A DNA stretch of 24,265 nt from Ectocarpus siliculosus (Eukaryota; Sar; Phaeophyceae; Ectocarpales; Ectocarpaceae). The position numbers were made by a program, and so were the translations under genes. The stretch is taken from assembly GCA_000310025.1 (NCBI GenBank), contig FN649740.1, positions 2,557,089 through 2,581,353 of the forward strand. The letters are read 5' to 3'. Under the pieces are notes generated by a model. It was not told the DNA's origin, did no database searches, and saw nothing but the letters and a program-made list of their open reading frames with translations. Numbering within the stretch: the first letter of the stretch is position 1; each line of letters opens with the position of its first letter. Of this stretch, positions 1 to 9,848 are shown piece after piece.

Positions 1-471
1 GGCCGCCGGCGCATCCACCGCACCGCCGACGCCTTCCTGATTCATGGCCCCTTGCGCCTGCCGCCGTGGCGGGGGCGGCGGCGGCGTCTCCAGTTGCTGC
101 TGCTGCGGCTGCTGCTGTTGTCCCTGGTATTGCGGTCTCTGCTGGTGCTGTTGCTGGTGCTGTGGCATCTGCTGTTGTTGCTGCCACTGCTGCTGGTGCT
201 GCTGCTGTTGCTGTTGCTGCTGCTGGTGCTGGTGCTGCTGTTCTGGTTGATGATAGTGCTGCGGCTGCCCGACCTCCCCACCTGGCCTACTGCGCCCTCC
301 TCCCGCTGCTCCCATCTCTTCCCCTTGCGGCCCATAGTGCGCTGGTCCGTCCGCGCCGATCCCGGCGCCCCCCACGTGTCCATCCCCCCCTCTCCCCCCC
401 GCCCCCCTACCATACGAACTCCCGTCGTGCGCGCGGGAATCGTTGCGGTGGCCTTGTGAGGACGGGACATT
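1..471 (-). CDS. Gln-rich low-complexity protein, partial (runs off left edge)
   Basis: One minus-strand frame is open from beyond position 471 to the window edge with no stop. It starts Gly/Ser/Arg-rich and passes into a long Gln-rich tract (positions about 245 to 95) interrupted by His, Pro, Trp and Met, then reads LETPPPPPPRRQAQG and continues off the edge. The tract mixes CAG and CAA freely, and most other changes give His or Pro, so the Gln frame looks like the constrained one. The competing frames would be poly-Ser, poly-Leu, poly-Cys or poly-Ala. A plausible 3' splice site (TACGCAG) ends at 472, in phase 0, but the frame also stays open upstream, with an ATG at 531-529. No domain is recognisable. 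Gln-rich disordered segments are common in transcription and RNA-binding proteins; no function is claimed. The whole could also be non-coding repeat. Confidence 0.5.
95..243. repeat. Imperfect CTG/CAG trinucleotide repeat
   Basis: About 150 bp of CTG with TTG, GTG and CGG variants on the plus strand (CAG/CAA/CAC on the minus). It forms the Gln-rich tract of the partial minus-strand gene. The frequent interruptions mean it is not a pure, freshly expanded array. Confidence 0.9.
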
Positions 472-496
472 CTGCGTACGTGACGGACCCCGGCGA

Positions 497-506
497 CTGA
501 CGTCAG
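497..506. promoter_or_regulatory. CRE-like palindrome CTGACGTCAG
   Basis: A perfect 10-bp palindrome containing TGACGTCA, the classical bZIP (CREB/ATF type) binding core. It lies just upstream of the Gln-rich minus-strand exon, where a promoter is possible. An 8-bp match can occur by chance, so a regulatory role is only suggested. Confidence 0.3.
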
Positions 507-1186
507 TAGACTGGTCGCGCCTAACTACCATTGGTGAATTGGAGCGCGTCTGCCTAGGTCTTGAGTGGCGCGCTCTCCCCCCTGTATACACGGACGGCGA
601 TAGGCGTGACTCAACCCTCAAAGTCCCCATGCCTTCTACGCTGGTCACCCGTCGCTCACCCTGGCTCAACGACCTCCTCCTCTCACCTCCGCCCCTCTGC
701 GGCGAGCCCCCATCCTCTCCCCTTTCTTGGCCCCGCCATCCGCCTTGCTCTTCCTCCTCGTCGTCGCGGCGCCGCATAGGTGTCAACGTCCCAAGCCTTA
801 CCGTATTCGGCATGGGACCCCGCGCTCGGCAGCAGGATCCCGACCCCCGCGCTCCAGCGCCGGGTCGGCCGACGTTGAAAAAAAAAACAAAAAAAAACGA
901 ACCGACGATGCTCTTGCTCTCTTTCTCTGTCTGTCTCCTCCCTTCCGTACACTCGCTTCCTTCTTCTTCCTCCTCTGTCTCTCTTCTACTCCTACTCTTG
1001 TTTGTTTGTTGTCTTGCTCTTTCGTTCAGATGTTTCTTCTGTTGTGAGCAAGGTGCATCTCTTTCTTTTTCTTTCTTTCCGTTGCACATGCCTACCTATC
1101 TATCAATTCTCTCTTACCTACGGTGCCCCCTTTGATCTTTCTAACCGTTCTGACAAAACACCAGGTTGTACAACACAACCTTCCAC

Positions 1187-1238
1187 GTTTGCGCAAACAA
1201 CATGAACAATGAGTACATGGTGGGTTGTTTGCGCAAAT
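1187..1238. repeat. Inverted repeat of two TTTGCGCAAA palindromes
   Basis: Arm 1 (1187-1201) reads GTTTGCGCAAACAAC and arm 2 (1224-1238) reads GTTGTTTGCGCAAAT, the reverse complement of arm 1 at 14 of 15 positions. Each arm contains the palindrome TTTGCGCAAA. The arms are separated by 22 bp and sit about 150 bp upstream of the inferred start of the VWD-like gene. This could be a paired binding site for a dimeric regulator or a small foldback element. Confidence 0.6.
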
Positions 1239-1388
1239 CGACAACATGGCTCGAATCCGATGTCTGTATCATCAATATTTAGCGCCCACTTTGCTTCTTC
1301 TCCGGACCAAACTCAAACAAACATGGATAGTGGAACAAGGGTGGGGACAAGGGTGGGTACCACACTCCCTCTGCGTAGATGGCGTCTC

Positions 1389-4103
1389 ATGCTGACTCAC
1401 CTGTGTATCCTTTACGTAGTCCTTCGATTCACTAAATGTCATGCAGAGGCGACATGCGACCATTCAAGTAAGCAACCTTGGCAATGACTTCGTTAGCATC
1501 AGCCAGCTCAGTAAGGCACAGAAAAGGCCGAAACTCACCGCGCACGTTGAGGTAGAGAGTGTTGTTCAAACCCGAATAGGATCCGTGTAGCTGGGAGCGC
1601 ATGGATCTTTGGGGATAAACCCGTGGACTGGATTGGTGAGGCGTATTGACCTGCCGGAGTCCTCAATCATATCGGTCTACGCCCTCGGGGCGTTCGAGTT
1701 ATCATACTCCTACGCTTAAACGCACTTAACCCGTGAGACTTGCCCGACGAGTGCCTGCGGGACTGCCGCCGTTATGTTTGCTCCATATGGCTACAAATAC
1801 TGTTCGTCTACGTGGGCTGTATCCCCTCTTGGAGATGTCGGCACAAGTCCTTTGTTGAGAGAAAAACAAGAATAGCATGGTTCATCCTCCCGTTTGCGGG
1901 GGGGGTTATGCAACGCTATGATGTTGGCCCTCTTGGCCCCCGCCACTTCGCGTGATGCCGCTTTCTGGCTCCCTTCCACTAACGACTCGTCCTAAACCTC
2001 GTGTTTTTATGTCGTCCAGCTTTGGAGAGATAACTCTGGGCCCCGTCGAGATACCAGGTATTTGCCTTGATCGCCCGGACTTCACTGATTGCTGCACATC
2101 CAGGGGGATGGGATATTGTATAGACGGGGTCTGCCAAGTTCCCCTTCCTCCGAACCTCGCCCGACGCCTCCAGGATGATGGCAACACTTGCGGTGAGAAT
2201 ACCTCCGTAGCCTCTCTGTGTGTTGGTACACGTAGTAAATTGTCCAGAGTTCGGTAGTTGGTTTTTGCCCCGAAAATGGCTTAGATTTCTCCTGACGACG
2301 TAGGTTTCATGAAACTGGCCGGCAAACGGTGTTGCTGTAGTCTGAATAGACGTTCAGATATCGTGGTATGTGTGTTTGGTCAGGGAAAACCCTCAAAAAT
2401 CCAGTATCTTTTGAGCAAACACACACATTGTTCCTGTTTTTTTAGCCTAGAGCTTTCGAGGGGAAACAACACATGTCGGGCACACAGATTGAATGATAGC
2501 CTGACGGAGAGGGCATAGCTTCCACAGCAAGCAGCCGCTGATGACAGCATTAAAGTGCCGCCAGAGTCGGCAAGAGCACGTTCGTCGACGGGTGGGCTGT
2601 TGAAATTAATTTTGGAGACGTTCCACTGCAACCATGTGTTGTAGTATTGCCTGTTGTCGGAGTGCTAGGGTTAGCCTTAAACCTACGTGCTAGGCAGTGG
2701 AAATCGACCATACAGGTGGAGGCACCAACCGTCGCTTGTTTGTGAACAACATTGAAGCACGAGCTGCTGATAGGGACCGGAGGGTGCTGGAGCCGACTTT
2801 CCTCGCTCCCGTACGAAAAACGTATGGGGGGTGCTGGGTGCGATTGTGTTGATAAAACATTCCTGCCCGCTTCGGTAGGGCATCGGCGATAAGACCCGCG
2901 GAAAGCCAGTTGATTGGTAATGTTTCGCTGTTTGGTATTTTCTTGATAATAACTTACACGATCTTCGAACTATTTTCTGTTCTCATCCAATTGCAAGTAG
3001 GCGTGTGTTTGTTCGACTAATCCGATGTGTTCCTGACCCTTTGCAGAGAAGCGTTTTGCTGCATTTCGTTGGTATCGCAAGCTCGTACTTCAATTCATCA
3101 CTCACTCCCGCTTGCGCTACAACTGCGCCTCCTCCGCTTTCAAATATCCCCTCGACCTATGTACGTAGATGACGATGATAATGCTGACGATATGTGGGGC
3201 GACCCCCACATGAGAGGCCTCCGTGGTCAGAGAATCAACTGGTCTGGGGTTGACGGCGGCTGGTACTCCCTGGTCAAGGACGACCATGCTGATCTCAGCA
3301 TCAACGTTCGCGTTACCGCTCCACTGCCGGACGAGTTCCCCGACCGCCAGCTCATGACCAGCCTGGCTATCATGTCGGAGGGGTACTCTGTCGTCATCGA
3401 GGTCGAAAACCCTTACACCATCGTCACGGGCGGCTGTCCTGAGGGCGTCTCGCCCTGCCTTGCGAACGGAGGACTGCGTATCATCGTCGACGGTCAGGAG
3501 GTGGATGAGCTTCTTCGATTCTCCAGGCAGATGCCGGTGGCAGACGGTACCATGACTATGTCTGCATCCAACCTTCCGGTGGAGTGCCGGCAGTTCGGCG
3601 GTCACAGGATATGGGCCCGCATGTACCAGGACATCCTCGAGGACAGGCGCCAATTGCGCGGTGGTGAAAGCCTCGAAGAATGGATCCTGAGGTACGACCA
3701 GAACATGCCGGCACGCAGGTGGTGCGCCAAGTACATCGCCGAGAACGACCTCGCCGACCTGCAAGCCAACCATGCCATCTTCAAAATCCAGACGCCCACT
3801 GTCACGGTGCGTCTCAACGCTGGCGTCAACTACCAGGGCGACGGTGAACTAAACTGGGATGGACGCGTCCTTCCTGACCTCGAGTTCTGGCAGATGGACG
3901 TCGGGATCGACGGGCTGGACGTGGACAACCCGGCGTTGTCCGGCCTCCTCGGTGAAACGGCCCGCCCGGTATACGGCGAGAACGGAGAAGCGGTTATGGA
4001 AGGGTCCGACGCTTTCCGTGGCACCGTTGAGGACTACCGCGTATCCAGCGCTCTGGGCGTCCACTTCGCCCTTCTCGACGAGAAGGAGGAGGGTCATGAG
4101 TAG
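1389..4103 (+). CDS. Putative secreted Cys-rich protein with VWD-like domain
   Basis: Modelled exons: 1389-1467, 2058-2192 and 3169-4103, total 382 residues with matching phases (1 and 1). Exon 1 starts MLTHLCILYVVLRFTKCHA, which looks like a signal peptide, and ends at a strong donor (CAA|GTAAGC). Exon 2 is Cys-rich (DCCTSRGMGYC then DGVCQ). Exon 3 is long and GC-rich. It begins with an Asp-rich linker, then WGDPHMRGLRGQ (about residues 81-92), like the GDPH...G start typical of VWD-type domains, followed by GGWYSLV and a beta-rich body with few Cys. It ends at TAG 4101-4103. Exon 3 is well supported by length and composition. Exons 1-2 rest on splice signals, phase and composition; exon 2 could instead begin at 2020 after a better pyrimidine tract. 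A start at 3027 within the third segment is possible but leaves an N-terminus with no likely signal peptide. Partners and function are unknown; an extracellular or cell-wall role is inferred. Confidence 0.6.
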
Positions 4104-5648
4104 AAAGAAAAGATAAAAAATTGTTACCCTATACGGTGTCACCAGAGGGCGCGTCTGGAGCATACGATCTCGACCGAACAGCGAATTCGCACGTCAAAAG
4201 ACATGTCTCAAACATTCGCCGAGGTTGTTTTTCTAGTCGAGGATGCGGTGGGATTTTCTCTCTACAGTAGAAGAAGAGGTGCTGTGAGGCTGTGGAATTT
4301 TTTGACGTACCCGCGCTATCTCCTTATTTCTACCTCGTCGGGTATTCGTCAAGTCAAGAGATGGGTGAGCTTAGCTCCCAGTTTCTTCATGTTTAAAGCA
4401 GAGTGCGAATAGTGGAAGACATCACATTTATTTCCTTCCCGAGAGAGTTAGACCGAGACTGACTTTGTGATGTGCTTTCGTTGATACATACTTCGAATGT
4501 TGATTTTGCAATGCCTTCATTTTTTATTTTATTTTCGGTTGAGTTCGTTTATATCTCGATATTCTTGACAACAGATGATCAATCGCGTTTTCCGGCGGTG
4601 ATATGAATTTGATGATATTTTTTTTTGCAGAGCGGCCCGGTAGGGAGGGGTGCTTTGTGTTTTGCAAAAAAAAACTAGGACTTGCGCACACCAAACAACA
4701 TTTTGCCCGAGCTGTCCCAACTGCTACTTTTTCAATTCGTGGTCGGTGCGTCGAGATAGCCCAGCATCTCCGCCGAATTGAAGCAGGGAAGTTGTGTTGC
4801 CACCAACTACGGCTGGTACACAACACTTTGTTGACGTATGTATATAACATTTAGGAACATCATGATATCCTGCTGTCCTTCCTGTGCACTACGAACGAAC
4901 ATCGACATTTATTGCTAAGAAAAATTGAAAAACTGTCTGGGAAATCGTAGACATACAGGTAGCTTTTTCTGACGCTGTGAATTCATTGCTAATCTGTCTC
5001 TGACTCTTTTCTATGATAGAGATGGATTCGTTGTGTCATATTAAGAAAAAAAAACAAAAAAAAACACACCTTTTGTGGGGGCAGTTGGCTTGTGACCACA
5101 GAAGGCGTCCACGTCAGTTGGACCAGTACGGACATTAGAAGGCACTGAGCGGAGACCGGAACGGTTTTTAATGTGAAGAACAACAACGTACGTCTGGTGG
5201 GCGGCATTCTGCCCTTTCCCACCCGACCGAGTAGATAACAGCAAGTGAGGTACTCTCTACGGTACTGTTGTACGCAGGGAGGGAAATATGAAAGGCTACC
5301 CGCTTGAGACAATACCCCGTTCGAAGGGATGGATTGAAGTCTTTGCAATGAGGGTTGAGGGACACCTGCGGGTAGTGGAATCTGTCAATGACTCTGGACA
5401 ATGGCAAAAGCGTCCACTGCGTGTTCGCAGTGTCAGAACGCCTGAACGTCAGCACAATTAATTTCAGCACAATGGCAAAATGCGGTGCAACCGATACCGC
5501 TTCGTTCGTCGTTAGCCGGCATATCCATATGCGTACGACGTGAAATCGCATACCATACCCGGCGGTTAGAGCAGTGCGGGGTAGCCCGGAGCCCACACAC
5601 GCATATTCTAAGAGTCAAGGTATAGTTCTGCGACATCCTGTTCCACCG
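4104..5648. other. Intergenic region
   Basis: This separates the VWD-like gene from the ankyrin gene, both on the plus strand. Only short, unconvincing open frames are present. It is AT-richer than the flanking exons and contains one dispersed repeat copy (4960-5190). The 3' part, 5200-5648, should hold the promoter and 5' UTR of the ankyrin gene, but no TATA box or clear motif is visible. Confidence 0.5.
4960..5190 (+). repeat. Dispersed repeat, composite copy (modules C and A)
   Basis: The left half (about 4960-5060) matches a segment at about 19507-19610 (shared pattern: AGGTAG..., GAATTC, ...CGTTGTGTC, then A-runs broken by C). The right half (about 5089-5187) matches 18624-18720 and, more weakly, 16671-16750, sharing TTGGACCAG, CGGACA and GCGGAGACCGGAACGG. 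It ends in a short AAC run. No flanking target-site duplication is clear. Confidence 0.65.
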
Positions 5649-8600
5649 ATGGCTGCGTTTCAGCGCGAGCACGCTTACGTCGCACAGGCTTTGGATCCCT
5701 CCCAAATCCCGGAGCATAAACTGGCCGAAAACCAGCTTCCGACGAAGAAGAACCGAGATCTGTACGGCGCTGCCACATCGTGAGAACGCAGTCAACAGTC
5801 AACTCCTAGTTTTCTATCAAACAGCTCTGGTATTGATGACCTCTACAGCCATTGAGTGTGAAATAGTTGCCGTTTCGCTGCAGCGCATTCATTCCGAGCC
5901 TACAGAAACGTACATGCTGTAGTCTACTGTATAGTTGTCATGCTGCATGCAGGCCAGGAACCCGATCCGTTCGAGAGGGAACCCCCTCCCGATCTTGCGC
6001 TCTACATGTTACGGCGCCACCACACACAAGTTTTCTCTACAACAGAGGTGTTTTGAGTTGCATGAGTAGCTGAACCTCGGATTTGACTAGATCACCAAGC
6101 AAGGCATTATATCTCGTTGTTTGTATGCTTTGCCTACAGTACGCGCCAGTAAGTGGTGGCGCCTTCTGTACGTCCCCATCTGATGTCTATCCCCCCATGA
6201 CGTATACGTAGGGGAAATCTTAGCGAGCTGAAGGTTGCGCTGGCTGCTGGAGCTAATTCCAACTGGTGAGTGTTGCCAGGGCGTTCTCTACAGCTACACG
6301 TACACGCGGCATGTATGATCCCATTGAAACTTCGATCAAGGTCGGTTGATGTTGAACTCAAGACACGTAGCCCTCTGGTGTTCAAAACGTTGTAGCCTGT
6401 CTTGACTTGTAGAGGTATCATCACGTTCGTCTGAGCCAAAAGATTTGTTGTTGTACGAATGAACAAGGTATCAACAACGGCTTGTTGCTGTGGCTAGCTG
6501 GAACACCTTTATTTGCACGTCATATCCCGAAGTATCGAGAAACGTTTCGGATCGTGTCCAGCGTACTTTTTGCTGTGTTGGTTCGACGGAGTACAGCTCG
6601 TCCAGAACATCCCTTATGTAGTTCTGTCATCGGATAAATGTGGGGCAACGACATGATGAGCTTTTGGTTTCGACCGCAGTCATATTGCTTACCCTGCAGA
6701 GACACCCCGCGTGAACCGTGTGCGCGCGCGAGTCCGCGAGATGTACATTATTCCGAACATACGGCACGAACGACTCTCTGCCCAAGAAGAGTATCTCCCT
6801 TGCTCTTTCGGGCCATACACTAACAACACATAGCTTTCCAGTATAGTCTATTGATGTAGTAGTGCGTGTGTCACGTACCACTACCCTTGCTCTCGTTAAC
6901 GCTGCCGTCCGCGAAGGTACAACAAGTCAGAAGACGGGGCCACGGCACTCCACAGGGCGGCGAGCGGTGGGCACGTGGGATGCGTAGAGCAGCTGCTGAA
7001 AAACGGGTGAGGATTCTCATACAAAATGTACGCACGACTTGAGGTTTGTTGGGGAAGCTTTAGAAACGCTCCGGAGTATCTACACACACGCGCTTGTCGT
7101 AAAATTGAAATCTGCAAGCTGTGATTGCCCACTTCACCGCCGTGTAGACATTGGTGCTAAACAAAGGGATCACTGTAAACGGCATCTCATCATGTGCCCT
7201 CCATGCCCCCACCCGCCCGCCTTTCGTCACACGAACATCAGATCAGTCATCGACGAACGTCTCCTGACAAACAGCAACTCGGCTCTGCATCTTGCCTGTG
7301 GGAATGGGCACATGGAGACGGTCAAGGTTCTCCTCGCTTCGTCCGCAGCCGTCAACGCGGGTAACAGCTACGGGAACGCCCCCATTCACGCGGCACTGAT
7401 GGGCGGACACCGTGCGGTGAGAGCGATCAGAACTTTCCTAATTTTGAAAGAGATCACTGCCGCCCGCGTTGTACGGCTCTGGACGTTGTGTCTGGTCTCT
7501 TTTTATGAGGCGCAGGCGGGCTTGCGATATGGATCCTCTGATCGCCGTCATTTTCGCACGAACCGCCGCCTATTGCTTTGTGGCTGCTGCTATCCCAGCC
7601 GGGGTGCCACCTCAGGGTTATGTTGCATTCGATCCGAGGTCGCTTTTTTTTTGTATTCGACAAGAAAATAGACCAAAGTTGTAACAACACCTACACTACA
7701 TACAACTACGACGATGGCGACACGTGCACAAAGGTCGTCGAGCTGCTGCTAGAGAGTGGCGCGGAGGCGCAGTGGATGAACAACAAGGGCTCATCCTTGC
7801 TGCACTTTCTGGCGTACTCCACCGCCATGCCGCCTGCAGACAAGAAGGCGCTGGCGCTGAAGCTAGTCCAGGCCGGCGTCAACCTCGATTCCAAGGTGAC
7901 CAAACTGTTCCAGAGTAGGTTCTGCTTATAAAAAGGCTGTGGTTGATTGAATGACCTTTGCTTGCGCGTGCCATGTAGGTGATCAGCTTTAAGAGTTTCG
8001 GTTTCACGCAACCATATAGACAACCCAAGGCGGCACTGTTCCGCCTCCTTACCCAGCACGGTTGACGTACGTGCAGCATGAACCCCGACCTTCGCTATGT
8101 TCTCGATACGTCGACCATTTTATTTAGCAATGATGGCATGCGGATCGAGACACAACTGCGTATGTGCGTGTATATACTGAGACATGCATGGTGTTTTCAC
8201 CACATCACGCACGAAAAAGACACCAGTCATCTCCGTATTTGTCGTACGCACATCATGTTGCATTGCAGCATGTTCTACTTCACGGACCGACGCTCACCTA
8301 ACCTCTTCCACTCCCCCCACCACATCTCTCCACGCCCGCCGGTGCGACTTGATGTACTCTTCTTTGGGGGGGGGGGGCATTGGTTTGGTGCGCGATAGGA
8401 CGAGGATGGCATGACTCCGCTCCACGTTGTCGGGCAGAGTGGAGACAAGGAGATGGCCACCTTTCTCTTCGAGAACGGTGAGTTGTTCGGCACGTCGCTG
8501 GTCGCTGGACACTCTTGCGATACAAGTAGTTATTAAGTAGCGCCACACTTCAGGAAGTTTTTCTGGCACGAAGTCTTCCAAATGCTGTCATCGTCGCTGG

Positions 8601-8984
8601 TATTCCTGTGTTCGCTGTTGCCTGACTCGCCCCCAAGCCATAAACGTGGATCCCCTCGTGTTTGTGGTCTGCCGGTTGTTTCCCTGTGGGTTTCCTCCAA
8701 GATTTGTTGGGGTCTGTCTGCGGTCGGAGCGATGCGGGGGCCTGATTGTCCGAGGGCATATATATGTAGCCAACTCTGTGGTGTCAGCGCATGCCCACAG
8801 CCGTAGACTGTACCTTCGCACGATCACGCTCTCGATCATACCTTTCACCCGAGTATGCCACCGATCGTTTAACTTTCAGGTAGTGACGTGTGGGAGTAAA
8901 CAATGCATCACAGATTTGTTTACTGGGGAGAAATAGGGCACAAGGGTGTGTGATCAACATCATGGCGATTTTCAGCGTAAACAT

Positions 8985-9042
<58 letters not shown>

Positions 9043-9251
9043 CACATCACCAACAACGATGTGACACGACAGGGGCGGACATCACCATCAAGGACAACAA
9101 GGGCAAAACGCCTCTGCAGTGGGCGCAGACAAACCGCCATGCGGAGGTGGGCTCCCTCCTCCACGATGCAAGAAGGACCACCGATGATGGCGAAAAGGCC
9201 GGCGGCGGTGGTGGAGGCGGCGGGGGTGGTAGTGGCCCCACCGCAAAATAA
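5649..9251 (+). CDS. Ankyrin-repeat protein, 289 aa, seven exons
   Basis: Exons: 5649-5779, 6212-6265, 6917-7006, 7242-7416, 7734-7895, 8399-8477 and 9073-9251. All introns are GT-AG, and the phases (2, 2, 2, 0, 0, 1) join without a break. The start ATG at 5649 (CACCGATGG) has a good context and opens MAAFQREHAYVAQAL. The protein has an N-terminal extension of about 40 residues, then about seven ankyrin units. Examples are LYGAATSGNLSELKVALAAG, DGATALHRAASGGHVGCVEQ, SALHLACGNGHMETVKVLL, GNAPIHAALMGGHRAVVELL, EDGMTPLHVVGQSGDKEM and GKTPLQWAQTNRHAEVGSLL. It ends in a ten-glycine run and SGPTAK, stop TAA at 9249-9251. The unit starting GSSLLHFLAYS is longer than the usual 33 residues. Ankyrin units bind protein partners; there is no catalytic domain, signal peptide or membrane segment, so a cytosolic or nuclear adaptor is likely. 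The partner is unknown. Confidence 0.88.
8364..8377. repeat. Poly-G run in ankyrin-gene intron
   Basis: A run of about a dozen G in the last third of intron 5, about 20 bp upstream of the exon 6 acceptor (8397-8398). Such runs recur in the window, mostly in introns. Confidence 0.8.
8985..9041 (+). repeat. (AAC)19 microsatellite beside the last ankyrin exon
   Basis: A pure run of about 19 AAC units ends 31 bp before the exon 7 acceptor (AG at 9071-9072). It occupies the place where a pyrimidine tract would normally be. Read in frame it would encode poly-Asn, but the acceptor and phase place it in the intron. Confidence 0.95.
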
Positions 9252-9429
9252 GAATGCTGGTACGGCCGAACCATGGGGAACTAGCCGCAGAACCACCAGC
9301 CAGGAGGTCGACGGAAGCCCGAAGCACAACGCACTGGCCCGTCGAGAGGGAAGAGTGCCGAAGACCAAACGCGCCTTAGGAAACGCGTCCTCATCCTTCC
9401 AATGCGTAGGTAAAAGAGTCGGTAGGTCG

Positions 9430-9848
9430 CATGAAACACGCAATTAATTGCGTGGGACCGACGGCAGGGTGCGAGTCGCGTTGGTACGCATGTATGCTGG
9501 AGCATAGACACAGGGTGGGAGCGCCGTCGGAGGGCACCGGGGCAGGGAACGCGCGGGTGGTCTACGAAGATATAGTCTGCACGGATACTGTTGCGTTGGC
9601 TGCTGTACAGCAGCAGTATTCTCGCATGTGTGGTTGTTCTTGCAGTAGACGGACGGCTTTTTGATGGCTCTTCGTTTCAGCCTCCTTGCTGCGGAGTGGA
9701 GATCAACCTAGGGGCGTAGAGTAGAGCGGGACCCAGGAAGAAACGAGTTCTACAGTAGTAGAGCAGATACTCGAACTGCTGTCACTATTCCGATCTCAGA
9801 AAACGTTATCTCCATCTCTCAACCAACAGCATGAAACACACAATTAAT
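9430..9848 (+). repeat. Direct repeat pair 400 bp apart, one copy a perfect palindrome
   Basis: GCATGAAACACGCAATTAAT occurs at 9430 and recurs at 9830 with one base changed (G to A). The first copy extends to the perfect 18-bp palindrome CACGCAATTAATTGCGTG at 9437-9454. The second is not palindromic. Confidence 0.7.

Larger units (their letters stand above)
472..1388. other. Intergenic region between divergent genes
   Basis: No convincing gene is seen. The stretch contains a CRE-like palindrome near 497-506, an A-run interrupted by C at about 878-897, a strongly pyrimidine-rich plus strand from about 905 to 1090, and an inverted repeat at 1187-1238. It lies between the minus-strand Gln-rich gene and the plus-strand VWD-like gene, so it may hold both promoters. 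No TATA box stands out. Confidence 0.5.

Noticed and set aside
52-500. Plus-strand open frames rich in Leu, Ala or Cys
   Set aside because: They are other-frame readings of the CTG/CAG repeat. The minus-strand Gln frame explains the codon pattern better.
3117-3773. 218-codon minus-strand open frame opposite the VWD-like exon
   Set aside because: It mirrors a GC-rich coding exon with the GDPH motif on the plus strand and has no recognisable domain of its own.
8946-9251. Open frame with a poly-Asn stretch leading into the last ankyrin exon
   Set aside because: Splice phase and ankyrin homology put the exon start at 9073, so the Asn run is the intronic AAC microsatellite read through.
9437-9454. 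Bacterial-type terminator or CRISPR-like palindrome
   Set aside because: This is a eukaryotic context, with no T-run after the palindrome and no regularly spaced repeats.
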